Source: Montifringilla adamsi
Taxonomy: Eukaryota > Chordata > Aves > Passeriformes > Passeridae
Direction of reading: 5' to 3'
Length of the DNA: 64,000 bases
Assembly: GCA_017590115.1 (NCBI GenBank)
Contig: JAGGNK010006659.1
Coordinates: 186,001 to 250,000 of the forward strand
The notes beneath the pieces were generated by a model. It was not told the DNA's origin. It did not search any database and was given only the letters and a program-made list of their open reading frames with translations. This document shows, one piece after another, positions 13,385-26,085 of this stretch; within the stretch, counting starts at the first letter, position 1, and each line of letters opens with the position of its first letter. The translations under genes were made by a program, and so were the position numbers.

Positions 13385-13496
13385 ACTTTACAGTTGTCAC
13401 ACACGTTTGAGAAGGGCCATCTGCTCTTGTTGACATGGCTTTGTGCAAGAAGATTGAACCAGACAATCCTTCAACCTCAGCTATTCTATGATTTTA
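13385..13496 (+). mobile_element. CR1 3'-end fragment
   Basis: The segment ends in 'CAATCCTTCAACCTCAGC' then 'TATTCTATGATTTTAT', the usual CR1 3' UTR end with ATTCTATG-type terminal repeats. It is a 5'-truncated sense-strand copy. The terminal repeat grades directly into a microsatellite. Confidence 0.75.
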
Positions 13497-13586
13497 TAGG
13501 ATAGGATAGGATAGAATAGAAGAGGATAGGATAGAATAGAATAGAATAGAATAGAATAGAATAGAATAGAATAGAATAGAATAGAA
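13497..13586. repeat. (ATAGA/ATAGG)n pentanucleotide microsatellite
   Basis: About 18 tandem pentamers: GATAG-type at the left, nearly pure AATAG-type from about 13531. Confidence 0.97.
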
Positions 13587-14571
13587 ATTATCTTAAGCAT
13601 GGTGACAGCACGTTGATTTCTTCACATGTTAAGGTAAGCAGTGTAATTAATGCTAAAGCGATGCAATGATCAAACTGGACATTCTATGTTCAACTTGAAA
13701 ACTCCATAAATACATTGACATTAATATTTACTCCATAAATTGTGCATATATTTATATAGCTATATATACATATCTATAACAAGTGGTTCACTGTTACACA
13801 TTCAACAGTGGCAAAAAAACTACATATGGAGAAAAATTAATTTTGTGGTATTTTTAGCAGAGACATGTATATGAATATTACTGTATCTTGACTTAGTTTT
13901 CTTTACTTATTCTAAAGAATCTAGACTCCTTCCAAGAATGTATCTGGTTGGTGTTCAGCTCATGATTCTTCAGAATCTGTTATTCCTTTTTTTAAAATTA
14001 TCTTCCTGTTCAGCTAAATTGCGATCAAATACCTGTTATGATTTATGTTTCTTTTATAGGACAACCGTGTTTTTGGAAATGCATTATAGTAATTGTAACC
14101 TTTAAATATCTTAATAGCAACCTTCTTTTAGAGTTATTTCCTATTATTCTAAAATAAGCTGATTTTTGAAAAATCTTATTTCCTCACCTTCCTGATATAT
14201 ACCAGATCAAATATAAAATTTAAATTGCCATGCGATGACCTCAGAAAACCAAAACAGCAATCCAAATAAAACTTTTACAGGTCACAAGCCCTTTTGTCAC
14301 AGTGTCCCAAAGTATGAAAATTAAATACCTTGCAAAAATGTGCTATTTTTGCTTATTTTTTTTAGATGGAAATTCATAAGAAATTTATTAGCAGATATTT
14401 TTTAATGTAATACTACTTTGTAGTATTTTATTTTGGCATTTTATATGATATTTAAAATTATTATTTTTAGTTGTGGAAAACCAAATAGATTTTTATGACA
14501 TTCATATTCAGCTATGACCAACTGTATCAATAATATGCAACCTGTTAAAATCTAGTTCAGTATGAAGTGTG
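13587..14571. other. Unassigned AT-rich sequence
   Basis: No gene or repeat family recognised. Confidence 0.5.
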
Positions 14572-15265
14572 TGTCTTAGTTTGAAAAGACAGGTGTCTGC
14601 AAAGGAAGGCAGGAGCCTCCCCTGAAACAGAAAATGTAAATTGCCTCCCTCTGAATTCTTATAATTTTGACATTAAAAGGCTCTCAGACAAAGATATGGG
14701 AATAGGAGTAAAAGTTCTTTACTAGGAAACTAAAAATAGAAATGTAGTAGTACAAACAACAAAAACACTACTGACAGAGTAAGAATATCACCTGACACCC
14801 TGTTGGTCAGGGTGTTGGTAGCAGTCTGGATTAAATGGTGGCTGCTGTGCTCCTGGAGTGACAGATGTGGTTCTGTTGGAGCAGCGATCCTGTAGAAGGG
14901 TGTAGTCTTCCTCTGAAGGTCCAGTGGCGGTGCAGATGGACCTGTCTTTCTCTGGGAATCCAGTGGAGAAGAAAGCGGCTCCTCTAGGAATCCAGTAGGA
15001 AAAAGCTGCCGTGGTCTTCCAAATCTCTGATTATATCCAGGTAGGAATGCATGGCTCCACCCTCTGGGCAGAAGTTCACAATGAGATGTTGTAATTTTTA
15101 TCAGTCATGCAGTGACATTCAATGGCCCATTAACAGCAAACGTCTTCCCGGAGGGAGGATTGGTTGTGGAAGAGATAAAGAAAACTGTGCTATTAACAGA
15201 AAACAACTGCACCACCTCTAATAGATAGGAATGAAATACACGCACCCGTTTCCTACCTAAGACCA
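14572..15265 (-). mobile_element. Solo LTR of an endogenous retrovirus, 694 bp
   Basis: The element begins TGTCTTAG and ends CTAAGACCA, an inverted terminal repeat with one extra base. It is flanked by TGTG on each side (14568-14571 and 15266-15269), a likely 4-bp target duplication. Composition is richer in GC than the flanks. The interior, with 'GGCAGGAGCCTCCC' near the left end and repeated 'AATCCAGT' near 14970, fits LTRs I recall from songbird genomes, probably ERVL-like or ERV1-like. Minus orientation is preferred because the reverse strand gives a TATA-like ATATAAT (15031-15039) followed downstream by AGTAAA (14718-14723). No internal retroviral sequence adjoins either end, so this is a recombined solo LTR. 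Confidence 0.8.
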
Positions 15266-18200
15266 TGTGTTAGGCCTTTAACTTTTACAGACCAAAAGTC
15301 TTAAAGAAGCTATTGTATGATTACAGTACCATTTAGTATTGTGCCAAAACAACTCTGCACATTTCAGGCTTTTAATTACAAAACAGCTAACACATTATTA
15401 TGAAAAGATAATGAAGAGGGTGCCTGTAAGAGACAGTAAATGGCTTCCTCAAGAGACTGATATATTTCAAAATACACCAGAAGTAAAGTCTACAATAGAC
15501 ATGCTTTGTTCCCCAAGACAGTCACATGAACTTTAATTTTCTCTGCCATTATGACAATGGCAGTTTAATGGACTCAAACCCTGTCGACCTTTGGTGAATC
15601 CTGTTTCCATGAAGTATGTCTTGAGGTACAGTAGTCCCAGACCTCAATGATGTTTCTTAATGTTTCTTTCCCTTCAAATAATGGAATGACTGGGATGGAA
15701 TTTTTGATGATTAATTGTAGCAATTTAACTATTTCTGTCTGTCTTCTCTTAAGATTTTAATGTTTTTCCATACAGACTTATTTCAACTTTACCTAAATAT
15801 ATCTATTATTGTCACTTTAAAAAATATTTTTGCAGAAGTTTTGCAAAAGTATTTTGCAGGTGGCAACTTTTTTCACCTATTATTAAAGTTTTGTTCTCCT
15901 GTTCACCATTTTAGTACCTATTATTCCCATTTTTTTACCAAGGATAACAAAAATCAATATATTCTAAAAAAAGAGGTGATATTAAGATTTCAATTTATTA
16001 TCGCCAAGGTTCAGGCCATACACTTCAAATTTCTTCAATGAACCCACACAAATATATTTATATAGACCTTTGTGCTTCCATAGATGAGTATCAAATCAAA
16101 AACTTATTTTTAAAAAAACTGTTCAGGAGTTGTTATAGATTTCATGATTTGTTAATTTAAATTCCATTATAAGTTTATATATATTGCATAACTTTTTAAA
16201 ATAATGAAAGTAAAAAAAAAAATTAGTCCTGTAACCTAACGATGAACTTCCATAATATTCAATGATGCAAAAATTCAATATATCCTTAGAAATAAAGAAT
16301 CTTTAGTCACTCATAAGAAAAACTAACTCCTTGACCATTTCTCAATTTATATTTATATAATCAAAGGTAATGAAGGTAAGTGTATGTTACTCTTTTTATT
16401 TATCTATTTAACTGCCTGCTAATATAGTATTTAAACCCTTACAGTTATCATAAAAAATCTACAGTTCTTACAAAATTGCAATCTTTTTTACAGGCATCCA
16501 CTTCATGTAGAGACGTATTCATACGGTCACATAAATATTTCTTAAAAGTTAGTGGACATTTAACAGTATGTAAAATAATGTTGCGTCATTTGTAATGAGC
16601 TTACAGTATGATTTGCTGTACTTTAAGAGAATCTCTATATTACCTCATAGAGCAAATACCATACTTTTGAGCTTCAATGCTAATAAATAATGTGTATTTT
16701 CGAATTTTGTATAAATGGTGCAATCTATTAAAGTTCAATATTTAAGAGAACATAATATGCATTTGATATTCAACTATAATTAAATAAGGTAATTAGATTT
16801 GATCTGAATGATAATTATTATTATTGTCTAGCATGAGTTTTCAAATTACGTGAAGAAACACACTAAAGCAACAAAAGGAAAACATTGTTTTCCTTCAATA
16901 TTTAGTGTACTGTTAACATAATATATGCCATTGTATTCTGTTACTTTGAGCTGCAAGCAAGGCATCCTCACAAGTAAAACATATAAACATTTAAGAAAGA
17001 CTGGTGTTATTTTATTTTGTGTTCTGTGTAATTTTAAGCATTGTAATAACGTTTTATTTTGTAGAAATATTTCAGTCGATTTACAATTATGGCATAAGAG
17101 GTAGAGTTTTCCATAAGGTGTCTAAAACTGTTATGAATAACAGATTCTAACTGATTAGGCAAAAATATTCTTCTGTCCAAATGGTACCTACTGCATTCAT
17201 GAAACTTTTTTTTTTCTTTTCAGGTATATAACAAAATTGTGCAAATCTAAATTCTTAATAATGGTCTCTCCGACATTCAATCTATAATCAAAATTAAATT
17301 GTAATGCTATCTTTTTCTGACTGCATTTTTACTTTGACAGATTCAAAATAAAACATGCTACCAGAAAAGTATAATTTCTTTAGTTAATATATGTAGAAAT
17401 CAAGTCATAAAAGAATGAAGCTAGTCATGAACACTCATTAATTATTTGTATTATATTAGAAATTTATTAGAAATTTAGTTATATGCTAATGTTATTAAGA
17501 GTTAGTTTCTGTTTAGGATGTGCAAGTAGAGAGGCATAAGAAGCATATGATCTGTTACAGAACATTAAGTACCTTTATACAGGCATTTGTACAGAATTAT
17601 TCTGTACTGACTATATCCCTCCAGGGCAAATTTCACACTCCGTTTTAGGTGTTTTTCTTGTTTCAGGATATTTTGAAACTGAAACCTTAATTGTATTTAA
17701 GTAAAATCTGTAATTCCATTCTCTCCTGTGCTGAAAAGAAAATGCTGCCTGAACTCACTATTTTGATGTAAACCATCAGTTGCCTGAATTTAATGATTGC
17801 AAGACGGTGTTACTATATACAGCTTAAGTCATAGCATTCCTTTTGTGAGAACAGAGAATACTTTTATGACCATATTGGGCTGTCATGAATTTTTGGGAAA
17901 GAAAATATGATCAATTTTTACCTGCTTCATGTACAAGTGACACAGTAAATCTCTTACCCACACAGGCTGGGAATAATAAAATTACAAAACCCTTATTTTG
18001 ATTGATGTTGCCATTTAGTAATTTTCAGCAAACTTACCTTTTTTCTTTCTTCCATTTTCCAAACATTTCTTATTGAGAAAATTCTATGCCGCAGCTTTGA
18101 AACACAATTTATTCAAAAGCAAAAGATGTCAATAACAAAACAGAGTATTATCAGCTCAAATGGCACATGAACTTGTAGGTCTGTAAGTAGACTCTGTGTA

Positions 18201-19281
18201 AAGTGTAGCAGAAGGAATAGTATTCTAATTTGCCCCATTCAGTTCCTAAATCAGATATGAGAAGATCTATTACATGCTGTGCATTAAAGATTTCAAAATG
18301 AATACACCTTTCTAAAACTGCTACAGTTATATGGCCAGAAGTGCTACTATTTAAGGGCTATATCCTGCTATCATTTACATAAATACTATTTTTGCAGTGG
18401 AATTTCCTGAGAGCAGGATTGAGCACAGATTTGAGCACTATCTCCTTGCAATTTCATGTGCTTTTAATAATGAATACTGAATGTATTCCACAGTGGTATG
18501 CATGGTGTTGCCAACAGGTAAAGACAGAAGTACAAAACAAAAGTTATGAATAGCACATCCATGTGACTCTGAATGTTGATTTCAATGAATCAAATTATAT
18601 CACAAACTGATATTTTTCCTTTAGAGCTTCCAAACATTCCTGAGCTGGAAACCATGTGATGGAAGTAGTAAATGACAAAAAGATATCTCCATAGCCATAC
18701 TCAAAGATTTAGAGCCCTGGGTTTTTTCTTTTGCTTGTTTTTGGTTTTGTGGGTTTTTTCCTGGGGAAGAGGTATAAAAAGAAAGTAACTCCTGGACAGA
18801 TATGAATTTAAAAAGTTATCCTTCAAATTACTGAGGAGCAGGTGCTGTTTATGCTTGTCTTCTCAGAGACTTCTAACTCAGTACTTCATGAATGACCCCT
18901 ACATGGCGGTGCTCTTTCAATGTTGTCTTCTGTTCTAACCTCGTGAACTAAAGGCTGGAGCCTAACTTATTTTGCTTTGTTTTTGTTTGGTTCAAGGCAA
19001 AGATTTAAAAGCTATTTTAAATTATATTGTCCTCAGACCTCCTGCTGCCAGACACATTGCTGTCAGGTCTGTCAAAAAAGTATTGGTGTATATTGATATC
19101 TGGATGCCAGACTCAGAATATCAGGGAATTACTAAGAGTAATTACCTCTCTTAAATATCTTTGATGATAACTAGCTTGTTCAGACTCATGACAATTACTA
19201 GTGTAAAATGCCTGACCTGATGGAGTCTTAGTGAAACTTACTAGATAGTGTTCGTTCAGGGATATTTTTGAGTCTGCATTT

Positions 19282-19380
19282 GGTTTGCATTTGGTTTGGT
19301 TTGGTTTGGTTTGGTTTTGGGGGTTCTTTTGTTTGTCTTTGGGTTTGCTTTTGCTTTTGTTTTTGTTTTTGTTTTCATTT
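19282..19380. repeat. (TTTGG)n and T/G-rich tract
   Basis: Tandem TTTGG pentamers at 19289-19320 followed by TTTTGC and TTTTTG repeats to 19378. Confidence 0.93.
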
Positions 19381-22091
19381 TAACTAAGTACAATTTTTTA
19401 AATTTATCTTATTTTCATACAGAGTGCACTAAAGATTCTCTGGATCTGAACTTTCTCTCAAATAATGCATACTTACAGTGTCTCCACTAGTCTGAAGGAC
19501 ATTAGGGAAATATTTCTGGTACTATAAATATCAGCCTCCAAGTCTAGGAGTCTAACAGGAAGTCTAACTTACAGATTTATGTCCCAGCATGACGGACACA
19601 GTGTAATGGGCAACACAAAAGGTGATATAATTACATAATAACATAAGATACCTTACACATCTGTCAGACATATTGTTACCTGATGTCTTCAATTGTTTTG
19701 TCCAGCATCACTTGTCTTGTCTGCTCTGTTCAGCCTTTGAATTTTGCCATATTTCAGAGAAAACAAAATTTAATTGGCGTGATAATTATTTTGTGACTTT
19801 TAAGAAGACAATTCATCCTATACTCCCATTTATTAAATAGGATCAGAGGAGTTAATAACAGTTTTCAGTACTTCTCAGCAGCTTAGACAATTTTGTTTAA
19901 ATTTAATTTTAAAGGATTATATTTTCATTTTAATATTCAGCTATCAAGTCTCCTTTAAAGAAATAATAAAAGAAATTTCTAGAAGCAACCCCTGGTGTGA
20001 TGAGAATTGAGAAGTTGAATTGGTCTGATTTATTTATGCTTTAAAATGCTCTTTCAGAAATACCCTCGTAAGAAAGAAATATATTATCACTTGAATTTCC
20101 CCTGCTTTTTAGACAGGGATTTTCTTCATGCTTTATTAATTTGTTGTTAATGCTTTCCATTGATTTTTTTTTTTCTGGGATAGTTATGAAGATTTTGAAG
20201 ACTGACCATACTGAACATTTCCTTACTTTCTAAATTTTGCTTTTCACCTTGAAGAAATTACAGATGTGCAAATTAATATTCTCTTATTGGAGCAGCATTG
20301 TTGTTTGGGATGGTGAAGGCATACACAGAATAAGTATTAAGCATTCATTTGCAGTAACCAGGTGTGTGGTACTTTGGGAAGAGCAGAAGGAAGAAAAAGA
20401 TAAAGGGGTGCTGGTTCCTGGTGCAAAAGAAGACTAGGAGGGATGTAAGGGTGGTGTGGGGAGGAGGATGTGACTCTGTGTGTGCTGGCTGAATATCTGA
20501 GAATCACTGAGGTACCAGAGGGTCCTCTGAGGGCTTTAGAGCCATTGACTCACAAGGGAGTTTTAGCACAATTTGAGCAGTCTTGGCGATGGTCTTTCAA
20601 GCTATGTCTCAGAGGGAAACAGATTGCTCAGAATAAGGAAAAGAGGCAGCAGCTCTTGAGTTGAGGAACAGATCCTTGAGCTATAAAGCTACACAGAGAG
20701 TTCAGATCAGCTTGCCTTTTGCATGGTACTGTCTTTTTTGCAGGTCATGAATCTTTCTTACCATAATGAGTATAATGTAGATTTAGAGAAGAACACACTA
20801 AATAGTTTCTTCTAAAGAGAATCTATATGAACAAGAACATACAAAGGAGATCTCCAAAACATATAAAAGTCATAGAAGCTTCCCAATAAAATGGGAACAA
20901 AGAGTCAAGATCTTAAATTAAAATTGTAACAGAGAGTTTCCAGTCTTAAATGTATAGATTGAGACTGAGGACTGAGGTCTAAAGACTGAGTGACTGTGCT
21001 GACTGTGAAGGCAACTCACCTTAAGAAATATGTATATCGGGCACCTGGGGTATGGGAGAAAAGTTACTAGTCACAGTGTACATGTTACCAGTATAGGAGG
21101 GATATTCTGGAGTTTTATCTCAGGATAAGAGAGACTTTCATAATTTGAAATACTCTGAGAGGTGTAGGATGTAGGGTGTAGAGATCTTGAATCTTATGCA
21201 TGAAGGAGATAATCATGCAAGGAGTAAAGATTCAAGTACGTCAGAAACTCTTGAACTCTACTGAAAGAAGATTTGATCTGAAAGGAAAGGTTACACCTTA
21301 ATTCTAATGGAACCAGACTGTTATAACACAAAATTAAAAAGGTCATGGAAAAATGCTGCTTGAGAGAAATTGTCAGGCACAGAAAAACATCTGGTTTGAG
21401 CTGACAGGGCCAAAGTATCTCTGACCAACACTTAATGTGTTTCTGCAAATGCCAGGAGGGAAAAAAAACAAAACACCCAAACCACAGACAAACCAATAAA
21501 TAAAACAGACAAATAAGATGCCTGAATGTCAGATGACTGGGGTATGCAGCATTAAGTCAGCAGACTAAAGTAACACTTGCTAGTGCTAAACAAAATTAAT
21601 TCTGGCATTCTAAAAATAAAATGGGACACTACAGTGCTTGGCATCAATTACCCTAATAAAACAAGCATGTCAGAGACGTGAGTGAAGGACAATAATTAAC
21701 ACCTAACACCTGTATGGGAACTGTGAAGTAGCACATACTAGGAGCAGCACTGCATTTGAAGAATTTCATAAAACCTTGTAGCATAAAAATGGTCTTGCAA
21801 AAGAGAAAACCTTGTTGTAATACTAAACACATAATAGTAGACTAACACTGGTCATTGCTCAAGACAAAAATCCAGAAACCATTGACCAGTTGAAAATTTG
21901 GGTTGTTAATAGTGGCAGACATTTGTCCTCAAAAGGACAGGATTGATGACATATCAAAATGGGATATGTAAATAAAATTTGGGATTTAATGGCTGACTAC
22001 TATCAAATACACTGTCCTCATTTTTACTTGGATTAAATCCATGGAGGCTAATTTAAGAAAAATATGAGGGCAAGCTGCTTAATACTCTATA

Positions 22092-22146
22092 ATTTAATAA
22101 TTATATTAATTAATTAATATAATTAATTATATTAATTAATATTTTA
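22092..22146. repeat. Pure A/T palindromic tract
   Basis: Fifty-five bases of only A and T, built of TTAAT/ATTAA steps, strongly self-complementary and able to form hairpins or cruciforms. Confidence 0.9.
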
Positions 22147-22974
22147 ACACTATGGTGGAGACAGTAAGTCAAGTAAATCCAGCACACAAATATTTACTTT
22201 TAAGAAAGAGACCTACATTTGAGTTATCCCAAACCAAAGCAGACTGTAGAACTACCACCAAGAAGCAGTGAAATACAGAAATAAATGGTCTGTAGAAGCC
22301 CAAATAAACTGAATGCAAACATTCAATAAGAAAACAAACAAATAAACAAACAACATGTTTTGAGTTTGAGAGAATCCAACAGGCAGCTATTTTGGCTTTG
22401 GAAAAATAGATGGCATATTCTAATGAAAATTGGAAGGATCATAAAATATAATGGATGAAATAGGAACTTAAATTATTTTTTTTCCCTGTGTTACATTTTC
22501 CACTAACTGCATTCAGGTCCACAATGTACTTCCTTATTTACAGTCTAAAGTTAAAGAAATTGGTTTCTTTATAGTTACTTAATTGCACATCAAATTGTGC
22601 TCAACACTTAAAATTTGTCTAAAGGATTTCATTGCAGAGTAAGCCTATAGTATAGTGGTGACTACGGTTAGGCTTTGATATACTAATGGATATCACTGGG
22701 AGGCATACTTACTGATCACTTCTTGACTCTTCCATCACTGAACCAACTTGTGGATGCAAAAGAGGGTGTTTCAACTGATATGATGTTGTCAGTGCATTGT
22801 CAGGGTATTAAAAGACACCTCCTGTTCTTTAACTTGCAGAAATTCCTCCCACCCCCAGACAGGTCCTCTGAGAGACCAGGAAACCTATAAGCTGTTTATC
22901 TTCTCTCTTCTCATGGCAGCTATACCTAAAGCTCACCAATACCCTTTCACTCTTGAAAACTTTTAACCTGATTT

Positions 22975-23048
22975 AGTTGAAGATATCTGTGCTCATTTGT
23001 TTAGATGACCTTTAAAAGCCCCTTCCACTGCATGCTTCTATGACTACA
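22975..23048 (+). mobile_element. CR1 3'-terminal fragment
   Basis: 'TTAGATGACCTTTAAAAGC' then 'CCCTTCCACTGCATGC' and 'TTCTATGACTAC' match the last 60-70 bases of CR1 in sense orientation. Nothing upstream is clearly CR1. Confidence 0.65.
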
Positions 23049-23723
23049 GCTACCAATTGAATTGTGCAGTGATTTAGTAGAAATCATGACCAACTTAAGA
23101 CTGACTCTGTGATAAGAAAATTTGTCTGGATCATTTTCCTAGCAGGCATCTCAATTTACTGTCTTCTCCAAATAACACGAACAATTTAAGAGAAAAAGAG
23201 TAAATATTAAAATACCGCCTCTCTGTACAAGTCTGAACTTCTACTTTCTCCTTCTAAGTAAATTTCATAGTAGGAGTTTAGGTGGGTTGAGTGTTATTTT
23301 CTTCCTTTCTTTTATGAACTCAGGCATTTTCAAGATATGTTCTTGTTGGTCACTTTGTGAATAGCTTCAGAAAAATGGTATTAATTTTAATTGCCTAAGA
23401 ACTTACCAGAAACTTGCACTGAATTCTGTCTGAAAAACTCTATCTCTTTTCAGAATGCATTTTATTTTTCAAAGTCACAGTTAAAAGTTAAAATAGAAAC
23501 TTAGAATATATTCAATCACATGACTCCATCATTGCCTTTTAAAACAAATCATATAATAACTTTCTCACCATAAAATAAAAGAAACTAGCCTGATTTTTTG
23601 TCTTGTTTTATATTAAGATCAACATAACTTTGTATAGGGAAGAAATGCAGAGAATACCATTTATTCGGGTCAAAACTTAGTGATTTATTATTTTCCTAAT
23701 AAGGTAGCAGAAAAAAAATTGAC
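23049..23723. other. Unassigned sequence including a dispersed repeat copy
   Basis: No known family. It holds the first copy (23150-23248) of a roughly 95-bp sequence that recurs at 27208-27306. Confidence 0.5.
23150..23248 (+). repeat. Dispersed direct repeat, copy A
   Basis: It shares 'CTCAATTTACTGTCTTCTCC' and the following 'AAATAAC..GA.CAATTTAA' and 'GTCTGAACTTCTACTTT' segments with 27208-27306 in the same orientation, at roughly 80-85 percent by eye. I do not recognise the family. Confidence 0.75.
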
Positions 23724-24490
23724 ATGTGTGATATGCATACCATCAGCAAGCTGTGTGGTGCAGTTGACATGCTGGAGAAAAAGGATGCCTTCCAGAGGGA
23801 CATTAACAGGCTTGAGAGGTGGTCCCATGCAAACCTCATGAAGGTTAACAAAGCCAAGTGCAAGGTCTTGCACCTGGGTCAGGGCAACTCCAAGTGGAAA
23901 TATGGGCTGGCTGGAGAATGGATTGAGAAGAACACTAGGAAGATCTTTGTGTTGGCACATCAAAAGCTCAACAATATTGGCAATTTGTGCTTGCAGCCCA
24001 GAAATCCAACTACATCTTGAGCTGTGCTTAAAATCAGCATTTCCAGCAGGTCAAGGGAGGTGATTCTCCCTTTCTACTCTGCTTTGGTGAAACCCCACCT
24101 GGAAAACTGCATCCAGCTCTGGTGCTACCGACATAAGAATTACATGGCCTCACTGAAGTGAGTCCAAAGGAGGACCATGAAGATGATCAGAGGGCTGGAA
24201 CACCTCTGCTGTGAGAATTAGTGTTGTTCATCCTGAAGGACAGTAGGCTGTGGGAAGATGTTTCAGCAGCCTTCCAGTACCTACTGGGGATCTACAGGAG
24301 AGCCGTACAGGGAATTTTAACTAGGGCAAGAAATTATAAAACAAGGGACATTGGTTTGAAAGAGAAGGAGCACAGGCTTGGATTAGATATCAGAAAGAAA
24401 TTCCATAGTGTGAGGGTGGTGAACTCTGGAACAGGTTGCTCAGAGAAGCTGTGGATGCCCCATTCCTGTAAGTGCTCAAAGCCAGGTTAA
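23724..24490 (+). pseudogene. CR1 ORF2 C-terminal RT fragments
   Basis: Two frames. The first (23724-24020) carries KLCGAVDMLEKKDAFQRDI and NLMKVNKAKCKVLHLGQGN, the RT connection or thumb region of CR1. The second (24221-24490) carries AAFQYL and LDIRKKFHSVRVVNSG, close to the ORF2 C-terminus. At least one frameshift and stops separate them. Confidence 0.88.
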
Positions 24491-24600
24491 ATTGGGCTAT
24501 GAGGAACCTGGTCTAGTGGAAGGTTTCTTAGCTCATGGTGGGGGTTTTGGACAAAATTATCTTTAAGGTCCCTTCCAAAATGAACCATTCCATGTTGCTT
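23724..24600 (+). mobile_element. CR1 LINE 3' half, sense strand
   Basis: It starts just downstream of the RT catalytic box ('AAGCTGTGTGGTGCAGTTGA') and continues through the RT thumb and C-terminus to the 3' UTR end near 24590 ('AAGGTCCCTTCCAAAATG'). The frame is open at 23724-24020 and again, shifted, at 24221-24490. It is 5'-truncated, the normal outcome of incomplete target-primed reverse transcription. The terminal ATTCTATG repeats are degraded. Confidence 0.92.
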
Positions 24601-25599
24601 TTATATTCTTGAAGTACTCCAAAGAATGAAAACTCAGTTTAGAAATGTTTATGAAAGCTATATTGTCCGTATTTTAGTGGATTGTTATACTTTTTTTTTT
24701 TACATTTCAGTAGTAAAGAGATAAAATATCTGTGTTATGTGATATCCCTGAAGTGAATGCAATTTCAATCTTTATATGGGAAGTTCCTATGAAATATACA
24801 GTCATACCAAAAATGTAGATTCTAAAACATATTATAAGAACTTTTCAAGTATGTATTTCCCTATTGCATTATATAGATGTTAATGTATTTCTTAAAAACA
24901 AATAAAAAGTTTTACTGGAAGTCTTTAGTTACCTCAAAGTAAATAATCCTTTTCTATAAATTAAAGATATATTATGTGGGAAGTTCCAGGTAACGTAGAG
25001 CTAGGGAAATGCCATTATATTCTGTAAATTAAATATATACAAAATCTGCACCAAAACACATCTCAAGACAGTGCAACACCACTTCTCAACTCTAAATGTT
25101 TTTAGTATTTTTAGTCACTTTTAGAGTCAATTTCCCATCCCTCTGTTCCAATCTAAGGGAGGAGGAAAATAACTCCTTATTTAGGTTGAGTCTAGGAAAA
25201 AGCAAGGGGTGAGGTGAGCAGAATTTTTTAAAAGATTTTGTTTTATTTTTCATTATAAACTTCAGATTTGATTGAATTGATAATAAATTAATTCCTTCTA
25301 ATCAAGTCTGGTTTTGCCTATGTTGATAAATGCTGAAAGAGCTCTTTGTTCTTATCTTGACTCCTGAGATATACATTATATTTTGTCTCACCTGTTCAGT
25401 GAGAAAATGGAGTGATAGAATGGGTGCCTTGGCACCTAGTGAATAATCAAGGTCAACATACCACTTAATCTGATGTTTGCACCACTTTATACCAGTAAAT
25501 AAATAGGAAGCATTCCAAATCACCAGGAAAATCAACAAGCATTTTAAGTTTATGACAATAAATAAAAATTGTTTAAAGCCAAGGGAAAAAAAGACATAT

Positions 25600-25655
25600 T
25601 TTCCTTCCTTCCTTCCTTCCTTCCTTCCTTCCTTCCTTCCTTCCTTCCTTCCTTC
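25600..25655. repeat. (TTCC)14 microsatellite
   Basis: Uninterrupted TTCC repeats. The antisense frame reads repeated K-E-G-R and is not a protein gene. Confidence 0.98.
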
Positions 25656-26035
25656 AGGGCTGTGGTCTTTCTCAAGCACATGTTGATAAATTTAGAGTAG
25701 CTATGCCAAGAGAATAAATAAAGTATCAATACTTGTGGTTATTTTTTGTTGATAGAAATTGGTTTCCAAAATCCCAAAAATTCAAAGGCAAAATACTTCA
25801 TCACAGAAAAAAAATCAAACAAATACAGTGTTTTAAAATGCTATATTTATTTCATTATGGTTTGTCCATTTGCATGAATAAAATATTTAAATAAGTGAAA
25901 TACTCTCCTTAATATTTACTGAATCTTAGGAATACAATCTATTGATTTCTGAGTCACTTGTCATAAAAATGGATAAACACTGAATTTTAATGAAAAAAAT
26001 GGCCTACACTTTCTGCAATATAGTATCTACTGAAA

Positions 26036-26085
26036 AATATATATCAGGAAATATATATATACTGGAAAAATATATATATATAAAT
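26036..26085. repeat. (AT)n tracts
   Basis: Three short AT dinucleotide runs separated by CAGGAA and CTGGAAAA. Confidence 0.85.

Larger units (their letters stand above)
15266..22974. other. Long unassigned AT-rich stretch
   Basis: No transposon, gene or RNA was recognised across 7.7 kb apart from low-complexity pieces listed separately. Frames at 15339-15536, 15760-16041, 18972-19154, 20237-20664 and 21194-21496 lack family likeness. Such transposon-poor DNA is where conserved noncoding elements would sit, but I cannot test conservation. Confidence 0.5.

Noticed and set aside
20950..21010. GACTGAG/GACTGTG short repeats
   Set aside because: Only a few imperfect 7-9-mers; not distinguishable from chance local similarity.
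25302..25679. 125-codon minus frame with repeated K-E-G-R
   Set aside because: The repeat part is a translation of the TTCC microsatellite; the rest has no known domain.
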